Below are positions 28,603-39,910 of a DNA stretch of 64,000 bases, piece by piece; position 1 is the stretch's first letter, and every line of letters begins with the position of its first letter. The stretch comes from Microbacterium murale. GTDB taxonomy: Bacteria; Actinomycetota; Actinomycetes; Actinomycetales; Microbacteriaceae. Position numbers and translations under genes: made by a program. Below the pieces are notes generated by a model that worked only from the letters and a program-made list of their open reading frames with translations, searched no databases and was not told where the DNA came from. Location: NCBI RefSeq assembly GCF_030815955.1, contig NZ_JAUSXK010000001.1, forward strand, positions 4,047,364 to 4,111,363, in the 5' to 3' direction.

Positions 28603-28608
28603 AGCCTA
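28603..28608 (-). promoter_or_regulatory. -10 box of DUF1990-hemW unit
   Basis: TAGGCT on the minus strand, 7-base spacer to ATG 28595. Confidence 0.62.
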
Positions 28609-28629
28609 CTTCGGGTTACCTGAACGGAC

Positions 28630-28650
28630 ACCCCCCGCGCCGCGGGAGAC
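28630..28650 (-). terminator. Possible hairpin after lepA
   Basis: A short GC-only stem (CTCCCGC with GCGGGGG, loop GGC) 8 bases beyond the lepA stop on the minus strand. No T tract follows, so the terminator call is weak. Confidence 0.3.
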
Positions 28651-28656
28651 GAATCG

Positions 28657-30507
28657 CTACTTCTTATCTTTCCCGTCGACGTCGCCGGAGAGCGCAGCGA
28701 TGAACGCCTCCTGAGGCACCTCGACGCGTCCGACCATCTTCATGCGCTTCTTGCCCTCTTTCTGCTTCTCGAGGAGCTTGCGCTTGCGGCTGATGTCACC
28801 GCCGTAGCACTTTGCGAGCACATCCTTGCGCAGGGCTCGGATGGTCTCACGGGCGATGATTCGAGCGCCGATCGCAGCCTGGATCGGCACCTCGAAGTTC
28901 TGGCGAGGGATGAGCTTGCGCAGCCGCTCGGCCATCAGCGTGCCGTAGGCGTACGCCTTGTCGCGGTGCACGATCGCGCTGAACGCGTCGACCTTGTCAC
29001 CTTGCAGCAGCACATCGACCTTGACGAGATCAGCGTCCTGCTGGCCGGAGGGCTCGTAGTCGAGGCTGGCGTACCCCTGGGTCTTCGACTTCAGGTGATC
29101 GAAGAAGTCGAAGACGATCTCGCCGAGCGGCATGTTGTAGCGCAGCTCGACGCGCTCCTCGGAGAAGTACTCCATACCCAGCAGCGCGCCGCGGCGCGAC
29201 TGGCACAGCTCCATGACTGTGCCGACGTAGTCCTTCGGCAAGAGGATCGCGGCTTTCACCATCGGCTCCGCGACAGAGGCGACACGCCCATCCGGGTACT
29301 CACTCGGGTTCGTGACGATGACCTTCTCGCCGGTGTCGGTCGTGACCTCATAGATCACACTGGGCGCGGTGGTGATGAGGTCGAGATCGAACTCGCGCGT
29401 CAACCGTTCCGTGATGATCTCCAGATGAAGGAGTCCGAGGAACCCGCATCGGAAGCCGAAGCCGAGCGCCACCGACGTCTCGGGCTCGTACACGAGGGAT
29501 GCGTCGGAGAGCTTCAGCTTGTCGAGTGCTTCACGCAGTTCCGAATAGTCGCTGCCGTCGATCGGGTACAGCCCCGAGTACACCATCGGCTTCGGGTCGG
29601 TGTAACCGGGCAGCGCCTGCGTGGCCCCTCCACGGCTGGTCGTGACGGTGTCGCCGACCTTCGACTGGCGCACGTCCTTCACGCCGGTGATGAGGTAGCC
29701 CACCTCACCGACGCCCAGGCCGCCGGATGGGACGGGCTCCGGGCTCGAGACACCGATCTCCAAGAGCTCGTGGTTCGCGTGCGTCGACATCATCTGGATG
29801 CGCTCACGGGGAGACAGGCTGCCGTCGATCATGCGCACGTAGGTCACGACTCCGCGGTACGCGTCATAGACGGAGTCGAAGATCATGGCTCTCGCCGGAG
29901 CATCCGCGTCCCCCTTCGGAGCCGGGATGTCTCGTACGATCCGGTCGAGCAGCTCTTCGACACCCACGCCGGTCTTGCCCGAGACGCGCAGCACGTCTTC
30001 CGGCTGGCCGCCGATGAGGTCTGCGAGCTCCTTGGCGAACTTGTCAGGGTCAGCAGCAGGCAGATCGATCTTGTTCAGCACCGGGATGATGTGCAGGTCG
30101 TTCTCCAGCGCCAAGTACAGGTTCGCCAGCGTCTGCGCCTCGATTCCCTGTGCCGCATCCACGAGCAGGATGGCGCCCTCGCACGCGGCCAGCGAGCGAG
30201 ACACCTCGTAAGTGAAGTCGACGTGCCCCGGAGTGTCGATCATGTTCAGCGCGAACGTCTGGGACTCGTCCTGCCACGGCATCCGCACCGCCTGGCTCTT
30301 GATCGTGATCCCACGCTCGCGCTCGATGTCCATGCGGTCCAGATACTGCGCGCGCATGTCTCGATCGGAGACCACACCGGTGATCTGGAGCATGCGGTCG
30401 GCAAGGGTCGACTTGCCGTGATCGATGTGGGCGATGATGCAGAAGTTGCGGATCTGCGAAGGCGGCGTCGCGGCAGGCGAGAGCGGAGTGAGAGCGCGTG
30501 GGGACAT
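28657..30507 (-). CDS. lepA: Elongation factor 4
   Basis: Ribosome-dependent translational GTPase that can back-translocate stalled ribosomes. The 616-residue protein has G1 [10 protein letters not shown]2 RERGITI, G3 DTPGHVDF, G4 NKID and the EF4-specific C-terminal region ending in [20 protein letters not shown] 30507 has a TAGAAT box 9 bases upstream, so the mRNA leader would be only a couple of bases. Genes upstream are divergent (ABC importer). Confidence 0.97.
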   Translation of the reverse strand: MSPRALTPLSPAATPPSQIRNFCIIAHIDHGKSTLADRMLQITGVVSDRDMRAQYLDRMDIERERGITIKSQAVRMPWQDESQTFALNMIDTPGHVDFTYEVSRSLAACEGAILLVDAAQGIEAQTLANLYLALENDLHIIPVLNKIDLPAADPDKFAKELADLIGGQPEDVLRVSGKTGVGVEELLDRIVRDIPAPKGDADAPARAMIFDSVYDAYRGVVTYVRMIDGSLSPRERIQMMSTHANHELLEIGVSSPEPVPSGGLGVGEVGYLITGVKDVRQSKVGDTVTTSRGGATQALPGYTDPKPMVYSGLYPIDGSDYSELREALDKLKLSDASLVYEPETSVALGFGFRCGFLGLLHLEIITERLTREFDLDLITTAPSVIYEVTTDTGEKVIVTNPSEYPDGRVASVAEPMVKAAILLPKDYVGTVMELCQSRRGALLGMEYFSEERVELRYNMPLGEIVFDFFDHLKSKTQGYASLDYEPSGQQDADLVKVDVLLQGDKVDAFSAIVHRDKAYAYGTLMAERLRKLIPRQNFEVPIQAAIGARIIARETIRALRKDVLAKCYGGDISRKRKLLEKQKEGKKRMKMVGRVEVPQEAFIAALSGDVDGKDKK

Positions 30508-30516
30508 GTCTCGACG

Positions 30517-30522
30517 ATTCTA
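30517..30522 (-). promoter_or_regulatory. -10 box of lepA
   Basis: TAGAAT on the minus strand, 9 bases before ATG 30507, predicting a near-leaderless message. Confidence 0.55.
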
Positions 30523-30563
30523 CGTTCAGGAGGCCCTAATCCCCGATTCGGCTTGACGAGTGA

Positions 30564-30569
30564 TAGTCT
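30564..30569 (+). promoter_or_regulatory. Possible extended -10 box of the ABC importer operon
   Basis: TGATAGTCT, an extended -10 (TGN plus TANNNT), about 110 bases before the first permease start. The -35 region is not recognisable. Confidence 0.4.
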
Positions 30570-30680
30570 CCCGAGGTTGCCTTGGTTCAGATCTGTGAGA
30601 CTGAGTGCCACGAGCGATCCTCCCGATTCAGCGTTGCGTCGGTGATCCCGAGCGCGTCTGTAAAAGAGAAAGACAAAACC

Positions 30681-31664
30681 TTGATCAAGTATCTCCTCCG
30701 CCGTACCCTCGGCTGGCTGTTGATGATCGTGGTCGCGACCAACATCACGTACTTCCTGGCTTGGGGATTCCTCAACCCGCGGAACAACTTCGTCGGTCGC
30801 AGGCCCCCGCTCAGTGAAGAGCAGATCAACAACCTCCTCGAGCCGCGCAATCTCAGCGACACCGTGCCGATCCTCGAGCGGTGGTGGAACTGGATCACCG
30901 GCATCGTCCTGCGCTGGGACTGGGGAGTGAGCCCGACCGGCGGCTCTGTGAACGAACAGGTCGCCTACCGGATGTGGGTCAGCGCGGAGCTCGTGCTCGG
31001 CGCCACGATCATCATGACCGTCCTCGGCATCGCGCTCGGCGTCTACACCGCATCGCGGCAGTACAAGCTCGCGGACCGCATCGGTCAGGCGACCTCGATC
31101 ATCACGATGAACATCAACGTCATCGTGGCGGCCCTCGGTCTCGTGCTCCTCGCGATCGCGCTGAACGACTGGCTCGGCGTTCGCGTCTTCTACGTGACCG
31201 GTTCCTCCAGCAAGGGCGTGGAAGGATTCTTCCCCGTCCTGATAGACGCGCTGCAGCATCTCGCCCTGCCGACCATCGGACTCGTTATCGTCGGCTACGC
31301 CGGCACGCACTTCCTGCAGCGCTCACTGCTGCTCGACAACATCAACGCCGACTACGTGCGCACCGCGCGGGCCAAGGGGCTGACCAAGCAGCAGGCGATC
31401 CGCAAGCATGCGCTGCGCACATCCCTCATCCCCGTGGCCACGCAGGTCGCATTCAGCATCCCCGCCGTCTTCACCGGCGCGGTGCTCACCGAGACGATCT
31501 TCGCGTGGAACGGCATGGGCAAGTACTTCATCGAGACCATCACGAAGAGCGACATCAACGGCGTCGTCGCCACCGCGGCGTTCGCCGGTCTCCTGACCGC
31601 ACTCGGAGCCATCCTCTCCGACATCGTGGTCGTCGTTCTCGATCCCCGAGTGAGGGTGAGCTGA
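30681..31664 (+). CDS. ABC transporter permease, DppB/OppB type
   Basis: Inner-membrane permease subunit of a peptide/oligosaccharide-class importer; about six hydrophobic segments in 327 residues. The binding-protein-dependent transport signature is visible near the C terminus: DYVRTARAKGLTKQQAIRKHALR (cytoplasmic EAA loop contacting the ATPase). Start is uncertain: TTG 30681 begins right before LIKYLLRRTLGWLL, the usual N terminus, with GAGAAAG about 9 bases upstream; GTG 30642 would add 13 residues. It is followed 2 bases later by the second permease. Confidence 0.88.
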   Translation: MIKYLLRRTLGWLLMIVVATNITYFLAWGFLNPRNNFVGRRPPLSEEQINNLLEPRNLSDTVPILERWWNWITGIVLRWDWGVSPTGGSVNEQVAYRMWVSAELVLGATIIMTVLGIALGVYTASRQYKLADRIGQATSIITMNINVIVAALGLVLLAIALNDWLGVRVFYVTGSSSKGVEGFFPVLIDALQHLALPTIGLVIVGYAGTHFLQRSLLLDNINADYVRTARAKGLTKQQAIRKHALRTSLIPVATQVAFSIPAVFTGAVLTETIFAWNGMGKYFIETITKSDINGVVATAAFAGLLTALGAILSDIVVVVLDPRVRVS

Positions 31665-31666
31665 GC

Positions 31667-32592
31667 ATGAGTGAAATGATCGACCCCACTGTCGAGGCAC
31701 CCGCAGACCCGGTACTCCCGGTGAAGTCCGATGGCAAGGCACTGTCGAAATGGACGCTGTACACACGGCGATTCATGCGCAACAAGCCCGCCGTCGGCGG
31801 CATCGTGATCTTCATCCTGCTGGTGCTGTTCGCGATCATCGCGCCCCTCATCGCGAAGTACGACCACATCGAGCTCGACTTCCTGAATCTGGGCACGCCA
31901 CCGTCCGCCGAGCATTGGTTCGGCACGACAGCGTCGGGTAACGACACCTTCGCTCAGGTCGCTATCGGCCTGCAGCGCTCGCTCATGATCGCCGTGACCG
32001 TGTCAGTCGGAACGACGATCATCTCGGCCCTGGTCGGTACGGCTGCCGCGTACTTCGGCGGCTGGACCGAGAAGATCACGCTCACCGTCATCCACTTCAT
32101 GATGGTGATCCCGAGCTTCCTGATCCTCTCGCTCATGTCGAACCGTTCCGGTGGCGACTGGCGAGTCATCGCGCTCATCATGATCTTCGTCGTCGGCTGG
32201 TACTTCCCGGCCCGCGTGATCTGGACGACGGCGCTCTCGCTGCGCGAGCGCGAGTACATCCATGCCGCCCGCTACATGGGCGTCCGCGGTATGACGATCG
32301 TCGTCCGCCATCTGCTGCCGAACATCGGTTCGCTGCTCGTCATCAACTTCACCCTCGGCATCGTCGGCGCCGTCATGGCCGAGACGGGACTTTCGTTCAT
32401 CGGGTTCGGTGTCAAGATCCCGGACGTCTCGCTCGGCTCGCTCATCGGCTCAGGGGCGAACACGATCACCAGCGCCCCCTGGCTGTTCTACTTCCCCGCA
32501 GCCGCACTGACGCTGCTCACTGTTTCCATGGCGCTCGTCGCCGATGGACTGCGTGACGCCCTCGATCCCACTTCGGCAGCAGGAGGCCGCGC

Positions 32593-32596
<4 letters not shown>
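31667..32596 (+). CDS. ABC transporter permease, DppC/OppC type
   Basis: Second permease, 309 residues. The N-terminal OppC-type segment (TLYTRRFMRNKPAVGGIVIFILLV) precedes a large extracytoplasmic loop with the family phrase EHWFGTTASGNDTFAQV; further membrane helices follow and the EAA loop reads EYIHAARYMGVRGMTIVVRHLLPN. ATG 31667 lies 2 bases after the DppB-type stop, and its own stop overlaps the ATPase start (ATGA), so the three are coupled. Confidence 0.9.
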
Positions 32597-34521
<1,925 letters not shown>

Positions 34522-34611
34522 TCGTGTTTCCTGCCGGTAACGGCTGGTCACCGTCCGATAACAGTTAGGCGCGATTCACTGCGACCACGCGAATTCGGCG
34601 GGTGTCCGAAC

Positions 34612-34617
34612 TATTCT
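34612..34617 (+). promoter_or_regulatory. Possible separate promoter for the binding-protein gene
   Basis: TATTCT, 36 bases before ATG 34654, in the 132-base gap after the ATPase gene. A small CGCC-GAAA-GGCG hairpin (34632-34643) lies between it and the GGAAGGAG ribosome site. A separate start would allow more binding protein than membrane subunits. Confidence 0.4.
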
Positions 34618-34653
34618 TCCCTTTATGACACGCCGAAAGGCGGAAGGAGAACC

Positions 34654-36360
34654 ATGAAGCAGCACAAGCTGATGGGGGCGATCGCGTTCAGCGGAGTCCT
34701 CGCACTTGCCCTCGCGGGCTGCGCGACCGGCACCGGCGATGACGGTGGCGACGGTGGCGGAGAGACCGTAGAGACCAAGGCGGCCGACTACAACCCGCAG
34801 GATCGCGACGCGCTCCAGACCGGCGGCGAAGCCCGCTTCCCGATCCAAGAGATCCCGGAGCAGCTGAACTCGTTCAACGGCGATGCATCGGCGGACACCG
34901 CCCGTGTCGCTGCCTGGTACAACCCGCAGATCCTCCTCCAGGAGGCTGACGGCACGCCGTACAAGCACGACGCCTACCTCGACGAGTGGAAGATCGATAC
35001 CGTCGACGGCAACACCCAGATCACCTTCACCTTCACGGATGAGGCGCACTGGAACGACGGCACCGACATGGACTGGACCGCCATCGACGCCACGTGGAAG
35101 GCCAACCGCTCCTCCGACGAGGGCTTCAACCCGAACGCGACCGACGGCTACAAGGCCATCAAGTCCGTCGAACAGGGCGACACCGCGAAGACCGCGATCG
35201 TCACCTTCGACGGCGAGTTCGCCTGGCCGGAGATGCCGTTCCTGACGGGCATCATCCACCCCGCGCTGGCTGATCCGACGACCTTCAACGAGGCAATGAT
35301 CGACAACCCGCACGCCGAATGGGGCGCGGGCCCGTACACGATCGACGAGTTCGACGCGAATGCGGACTTCATCTCCTTCGTTCCGAACCCGGAGTGGTGG
35401 GGCGACGAGCCGCTGCTCGACAACGTCTCGTTCCAGGGCATGGACGCGGCAGCATCGATCAACGCATTCAAGGCCGATGAGATCGACTCGGTCGAGGTCA
35501 ACTCCAAGGACCGCCTCGAGCAGGTCAAGGACATGGAAGACATCACGATCTACCGTGCCACCCAGACCGCGAACACGCTGATCCAGGTCGATTCCACGAA
35601 GCCGCAGTTCCAGGACGTCAAGGTCCGCGAGGCGTTCTTCAAGGCGATCAACATCGACCAGCAGAAGGAGATCGCCTGGAACGGTCTCGGTTACGAGGAG
35701 GAGCCCTCGGGCTCTCTCACGCTGTTCCCGTTCCAGCCCGGATACTCCAACGCCCTCGAAGAGGCCGGCTGGGAGTTCAACCCCGACGAGTCCAAGAAGC
35801 TCCTCGACGAGGCCGGCTGGACCGAAGGCGAAGACGGCGTCCGCGAGAAGGACGGCGAGAAGCTCTCGGTCGTGTTCCCCGTGTGGAGTGACAGCCCGAC
35901 GCAGGAAGCGATCGCGAAGTCGCTCCAGGCTCAGATGAAGGAGGTCGGTATCGACCTGCAGGTCGACGTGCGTCCTTCGACCGACTTCTCGAACGACTAC
36001 AACACGATGAACTGGGACGTCTCGTCGCTCCGGTTCAGCTCCTCCGACCCGTTCGGTGCCGCCTGGTTCTGCCAGCTGTACTGCACGGACATGGGTCTGA
36101 ACCTCTCAGGTGTGCAGACGCCCGAGATGGACCAGCGCATCCATGACGAGGTCGAGTCCCTGCCGACCGCTGAGGAGCAGACTGCTGCTGCTCTGAAGCT
36201 CGAGGCAGAGATCTTCCAGGACTGGGGCCTCATCCCGCTCTACAACGGTCCTTCCGTCTTCGCTGTCAAGACCGGCCTGGCGAACCTGACCCCTGAGCCC
36301 TACGTGGGCCTGGACGGGTTCGGTGTCACCCCGGTGGAGAACGTGGGCTGGGAGAAGTAA
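34654..36360 (+). CDS. ABC transporter substrate-binding lipoprotein (SBP family 5)
   Basis: A 568-residue extracytoplasmic solute-binding protein of the peptide/nickel/oligosaccharide class. It has a lipoprotein signal with lipobox LALAGC (Cys about 23), an acidic linker, and the family layout FTFTDEAHWNDGTDMDWTAID near residue 125 and late motifs such as KVREAFFKAINIDQQKEIAWNGLG. The ligand is not predictable; peptides or oligosaccharides are both possible for this family. ATG 34654 has GGAAGGAG at the right distance. It ends the importer operon at a strong terminator. Confidence 0.92.
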   Translation: MKQHKLMGAIAFSGVLALALAGCATGTGDDGGDGGGETVETKAADYNPQDRDALQTGGEARFPIQEIPEQLNSFNGDASADTARVAAWYNPQILLQEADGTPYKHDAYLDEWKIDTVDGNTQITFTFTDEAHWNDGTDMDWTAIDATWKANRSSDEGFNPNATDGYKAIKSVEQGDTAKTAIVTFDGEFAWPEMPFLTGIIHPALADPTTFNEAMIDNPHAEWGAGPYTIDEFDANADFISFVPNPEWWGDEPLLDNVSFQGMDAAASINAFKADEIDSVEVNSKDRLEQVKDMEDITIYRATQTANTLIQVDSTKPQFQDVKVREAFFKAINIDQQKEIAWNGLGYEEEPSGSLTLFPFQPGYSNALEEAGWEFNPDESKKLLDEAGWTEGEDGVREKDGEKLSVVFPVWSDSPTQEAIAKSLQAQMKEVGIDLQVDVRPSTDFSNDYNTMNWDVSSLRFSSSDPFGAAWFCQLYCTDMGLNLSGVQTPEMDQRIHDEVESLPTAEEQTAAALKLEAEIFQDWGLIPLYNGPSVFAVKTGLANLTPEPYVGLDGFGVTPVENVGWEK

Positions 36361-36380
36361 GCACCACGCATCACACGCAG

Positions 36381-36415
36381 GCGGGGTCGGTGGGTCATCC
36401 ACCGGCCCCGCTTTT
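36381..36415 (+). terminator. Rho-independent terminator of the ABC importer operon
   Basis: GCGGGGTCGGTGG pairs with CCACCGGCCCCGC around a GTCAT loop (one T-G position), followed by TTTT, 20 bases after the binding-protein stop codon. Confidence 0.9.
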
Positions 36416-36417
36416 CC

Positions 36418-36423
36418 TATGCT
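36418..36423 (+). promoter_or_regulatory. -10 box of leaderless alpha/beta hydrolase gene
   Basis: TATGCT, 6-base spacer, then ATG 36430. It begins 3 bases after the terminator T-run. Confidence 0.62.
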
Positions 36424-36429
36424 GGAGCC

Positions 36430-37164
36430 ATGAGCATCCAGGTCGTCTTCGTGCACGGCATCCGCACCTCCGCCACCATGTGGCGCGCACAACTCGCGCA
36501 TCTCGCCGAGCGCGGAGTCGCAGCCACCGCGGTCAATCTGCCCGGTCACGGCTCCCGCATCGCTGAGGCGTTCGTTATCGAGGCCGCGATGGCGACGATC
36601 GACGACGCAGTGAGGGATGCCGCGACTCGCGGCCCTGTGCTGCTCGTAGGTCATTCCATGGGAGGTCTGGTCTCGATCGCCTATGCAGGCGCCGAGGATC
36701 CTCCCCCGGTCGCGGGGTTCATCGGCGCGTCATGCACGGCGTTCCCCCGGGGCGCCGGGCTCGCTGCATATCGCTTTCTCGCACGCAGATTCAACGCGCT
36801 TCCTGATAAGGGCCTCTGGCTGACCACGCAGGTGCTCGCCGCGACGCTTCCCGAGGAGACGCGTGCTGATTTCGCTGCCGGCGGCTACGCCTTCGACGCA
36901 CAGGATGTCGCACTCGCGAGTCTCAGCACTCTCGACCTCGCCGCGGATGTGCACCGATTGCGGATGCCGGTGTGGTGGATCAACGGGCAGTTCGACCAGC
37001 TGCGTCCGCAGGAACGGCTGTTCCAGCGGCTCGCGCCGCACTCCGAGCTCATCGTCGTGCCGCGCACCTCGCACCTCGTCACTGCTATGCGTCCGCGCGT
37101 GTTCAACGCACTGCTGGACGTGGCAGTCGCGACTCTCGAGAAGGGCGTACCGCAACCGTCATGA
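36430..37164 (+). CDS. Alpha/beta hydrolase
   Basis: A 244-residue cytoplasmic alpha/beta-fold hydrolase. It shows the oxyanion strand VVFVHGIRTSATMW (near residue 5), the nucleophile elbow GHSMGG (Ser near 77), an Asp in INGQFDQLRP and the catalytic His in PRTSHLVTAM. Substrate is not indicated. It is a single leaderless gene just after the ABC importer terminator. Its last 62 bases overlap the 3' end of the convergent transporter gene, an unusually long tail-to-tail overlap. Confidence 0.85.
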   Translation: MSIQVVFVHGIRTSATMWRAQLAHLAERGVAATAVNLPGHGSRIAEAFVIEAAMATIDDAVRDAATRGPVLLVGHSMGGLVSIAYAGAEDPPPVAGFIGASCTAFPRGAGLAAYRFLARRFNALPDKGLWLTTQVLAATLPEETRADFAAGGYAFDAQDVALASLSTLDLAADVHRLRMPVWWINGQFDQLRPQERLFQRLAPHSELIVVPRTSHLVTAMRPRVFNALLDVAVATLEKGVPQPS

Positions 37165-38365
37165 TGGCGCCGAGCACCGACAGGATGCCGGCTGCGAGGA
37201 ACAGCAGCCAGAATCCACCGACCATGGCCACCAGTCCCGCTCCGATGAGCGGCCCCAGCAGCTGGCCGAGGCTGGCAGACACGTTGACGATGCCGAGGTC
37301 ACGCGCATGATCCTCGACCCGCGGGAGCAGGTCGGTGGCGAGGGCGAGGCTGACGGCCATGAACGCGCCATATCCGACACCCATGACTGCAGCGGCGATC
37401 GCGGTGCCGATGAAGGTCGGTGAGACGAGGATCATGACAGCCGACAATGCCTGTACCAGCGCCGCGACGATGACGATCGGCTTGCGTCTGCCGGTGCGGT
37501 CGGACACGGAGCCGGCGACGAGGGAAGCAGCCACCACGAAGATCGTGTAGATCACGATCAGCACCAGCAGGTCGTCTTCCGCGGTCGCCGCCGGGGACCC
37601 GACGCCGTAGAGCAGGAAGAACAGCAGCAGCGCCGTGCCGAGGGCGTTGCCGATGTTCACCGTCAGACGACTGGCCAGCACCCACATGAAGTCGCGGTCA
37701 CGGAGAACACTCGTCTCATCGCGCCAGCTCCGACGGGCGACGGGCTTCGTCCACGCGACCGGCGGGTCCGGCAGCAGCACCGCGGCGCCCACCCCCACCA
37801 CGAGGATGAACCCTGCGAGCACGACGTAGCTCGCACCGATTCCGAGTCCGAGCAGCACGACGGCTCCGACGCCGACGACGATGCCGACAGCCTGTGCAGA
37901 ACTCACCAGCGCCGATGCGGCGCCGCGCTGTGCGAAGACCTGATCGGCGATCATCGCCGTGAACGCAGCCGAGACCACAGCGATGCCGACGGATACGCCG
38001 ACCCAGGCCGCACCGACGCCCAGTGGTTCTGTGGCGGATCCCGTGAGCAGGAGGGATGCTGCAGTCAGCACAGAGCCGCCGATCGCCCAAGGTCGCCGTC
38101 TTCCCCAGCGCGAGCCAGTGCGATCCGAGAGCATGCCGGCGATGGGCCCGGCGATCACTCCGGCGATGCCGCCGACCGAGAGGATCAGTCCGGACCAGAC
38201 GACACCGGTGATCCAGTCGCGCTCGCCCCCAGGCGTGTCCAGCTGTAGAGGAAGCAGCAGTTGCACAGGTGTCAGCTGCACCGTCCAGACCGCAAGCCAA
38301 GCCACCGCGAACAGCGTCAGCCATCCCCCACCGACTCGACCGTCGCGCGGCATCAGGGACTTCAT
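37103..38365 (-). CDS. Major facilitator superfamily transporter (sugar-type, GPH/SLC45-like)
   Basis: A 420-residue polytopic membrane protein with about twelve hydrophobic segments. The loop between segments 2 and 3 reads SDRTGSRWGRRRPWAIGG, close to the D-R-T-x-S-R-W-G-R-R-R-P motif of sucrose/glycoside:cation symporters, and the corresponding loop in the second half reads SVSDRTGRRKPI. ATG 38365 overlaps the beta-glucosidase stop (ATGA), so it is translationally coupled to it and probably imports a glycoside that this enzyme hydrolyses. Longer frames extend into the glucosidase and are rejected. The 3' end overlaps the alpha/beta hydrolase gene. Confidence 0.85.
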   Translation of the reverse strand: MKSLMPRDGRVGGGWLTLFAVAWLAVWTVQLTPVQLLLPLQLDTPGGERDWITGVVWSGLILSVGGIAGVIAGPIAGMLSDRTGSRWGRRRPWAIGGSVLTAASLLLTGSATEPLGVGAAWVGVSVGIAVVSAAFTAMIADQVFAQRGAASALVSSAQAVGIVVGVGAVVLLGLGIGASYVVLAGFILVVGVGAAVLLPDPPVAWTKPVARRSWRDETSVLRDRDFMWVLASRLTVNIGNALGTALLLFFLLYGVGSPAATAEDDLLVLIVIYTIFVVAASLVAGSVSDRTGRRKPIVIVAALVQALSAVMILVSPTFIGTAIAAAVMGVGYGAFMAVSLALATDLLPRVEDHARDLGIVNVSASLGQLLGPLIGAGLVAMVGGFWLLFLAAGILSVLGAIMTVAVRPSRESRLPRPAVR

Positions 38366-39714
38366 GATCGCGACTCCGCGATCAACGTGCGGTACCACTC
38401 GTACGAGGCTTTAGGGGTGCGTGCGGACGTCTCGTGATCCACATGGACGAGACCGAAGCGCTGACTGAAGCCGTCCGCCCATTCGAAGTTGTCGAGCAGG
38501 CTCCATACGGTGTACTCGTCGACACGAACGCCATGGGCGACAGCATCCGCAACGGCACCGATGTGCGAGGCGAGGTAGTCGATCCGCAGCGGGTCATGCA
38601 GCGGGCCGTCGACCTCATCCGGCTCCGGGAACGAGGCTCCGTTCTCGCCGATGATGACGGGTGGCAGCCGGTCGCCGTATCTGCGCGCAGCATCCGTCAG
38701 GAACTCGGTGAGCGCGCGCGGCGCGATTCCCCACAGCTCGCCGAAGCCGGTGTGCGCGACACCGGGAGTCGGAACCTGCACGAAGGGCACCGGTGCGCCC
38801 TCCGGTGCCGCGGCGATCGTCGTGGGGTTGTAGAAGTTCACCCCGTAGAACTCGGATGGCGTGCCGATGATCTCCATGTCGCCGTCCTGCACAGGCAGTT
38901 CGACGCCGAGCGGAGTGAGATCAGGGTAGGCGCCGGTCAGAACCGGATCGGCGAACAGCTGGTTGTGGATCATGTCGTACAAGTGGGCGGCGGTCTGATC
39001 CGCCTCGGAGTCCGTCGCCGGCTGCACCCACGTGTGATTGTTCACGATGCCGACCTCCGCGGCGCCCCGCTCGCGCAGGATGCCCGCCGCGCGACCGTGA
39101 GCGAGCAGTTGATGGTGCACGGTGGGCAGCGAGTCGAAGAGGAGGTGCCGCCCCGGCGCGAGCTCGCCCACGGCATAGCCCTGCAGCGATGTCGAGACCG
39201 GTTCATTGATCGTGTACCAGCTCTTCACACGATCTCCGAGGGCATCTGCCATGATCTCGGTGTACTCGGCGAATCGGTCGACGGTGTCTCTCGAGAGCCA
39301 GCCCCCTCCGGCCTCGAGGGCAGACGGCAGATCCCAGTGATACAGGGTGGGAAACGGCTCCACCCCTGCGTCGAGGAGTCCGTCGACCAGTCGATCGTAG
39401 TAGGCGACGCCCGCAGGAACACCCGCGCCGTGGCCGTCAGGCTGCACCCGCACCCACGAGATCGAGAAGCGGTATCGGTCGACCCCGAGGCTCTGCAGCA
39501 GCCCGATGTCCTCACCGCTGCGGTGGTAGCTGTCGGGTCCGGGCTCTGCCGTCGAACCGTCTCTGACCAGGCCGGTGGTGTCGACGAAGTCATCCCAGAT
39601 GGAACGTCCGCGGCCGTCCGCGCGCCGCGCGCCCTCGATCTGGAAGGCCGCGGTCGCCGCCGACCAGCGGATTCCGGTCGGGACAGGGAGGATTCGATCA
39701 GCTGCATCCGCCAT
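38362..39714 (-). CDS. Glycoside hydrolase family 1 beta-glucosidase
   Basis: A 450-residue cytoplasmic TIM-barrel enzyme that cleaves terminal beta-glycosides with retention. The acid/base Glu lies in WYTINEPVS and the nucleophile Glu in PVIIGENGASFPE (family consensus TENG; Gly replaces Thr before the Glu). The N-terminal GIRWSAATAAFQIEGA and C-terminal YTVWSLLDNFEWADGFSQRFGL blocks are typical. ATG 39714 has AAGGAG 6 bases upstream. First gene of a two-gene unit with the sugar transporter; no regulator gene is adjacent. Confidence 0.94.
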   Translation of the reverse strand: MADAADRILPVPTGIRWSAATAAFQIEGARRADGRGRSIWDDFVDTTGLVRDGSTAEPGPDSYHRSGEDIGLLQSLGVDRYRFSISWVRVQPDGHGAGVPAGVAYYDRLVDGLLDAGVEPFPTLYHWDLPSALEAGGGWLSRDTVDRFAEYTEIMADALGDRVKSWYTINEPVSTSLQGYAVGELAPGRHLLFDSLPTVHHQLLAHGRAAGILRERGAAEVGIVNNHTWVQPATDSEADQTAAHLYDMIHNQLFADPVLTGAYPDLTPLGVELPVQDGDMEIIGTPSEFYGVNFYNPTTIAAAPEGAPVPFVQVPTPGVAHTGFGELWGIAPRALTEFLTDAARRYGDRLPPVIIGENGASFPEPDEVDGPLHDPLRIDYLASHIGAVADAVAHGVRVDEYTVWSLLDNFEWADGFSQRFGLVHVDHETSARTPKASYEWYRTLIAESRS

Positions 39715-39801
39715 GGATGACTCCTTCAGTCGATAGCGCTCAGCATGCCGCATCCATCGGGCACTGCGACAGTGGCGCGCGAGGGAATCTGGCAGACCTG
39801 G

Positions 39802-39807
39802 TAGAGT
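39802..39807 (+). promoter_or_regulatory. Extended -10 box of rpsT
   Basis: TGGTAGAGT (TGN plus TANNNT). Transcription should start near 39815 and give a leader of about 95 bases, unusually long for this window. Confidence 0.55.
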
Positions 39808-39821
39808 GGGTTCTTGGCTTG

Positions 39822-39842
39822 CGTGAGAGTTCGTCCCTCACG
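39822..39842 (+). promoter_or_regulatory. Hairpin in the rpsT mRNA leader
   Basis: CGTGAG pairs with CTCACG around a 9-base loop (AGTTCGTCC), just after the predicted transcription start. It could be an S20 autoregulation site, but no known leader family is recognised. Confidence 0.35.
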
Positions 39843-39910
39843 ACCGTCGAACAGCAGCCCTCTTCTGCTTACGACAAATCCCATCCATCCCTGAACGAAA
39901 GTTTCCACGC

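Noticed and set aside
30541..30680. TTGACG at 30553 as a -35 box for the importer operon
   Set aside because: No TANNNT box lies 16-19 bases downstream; the extended -10 at 30564 fits better without it.
34522..34570. Hairpin-like CGGTAACGG/CCGTCCG and TAACAGTTA palindrome after the ATPase gene
   Set aside because: Stems are short and imperfect, with no T-run; not enough to call an operator or terminator.
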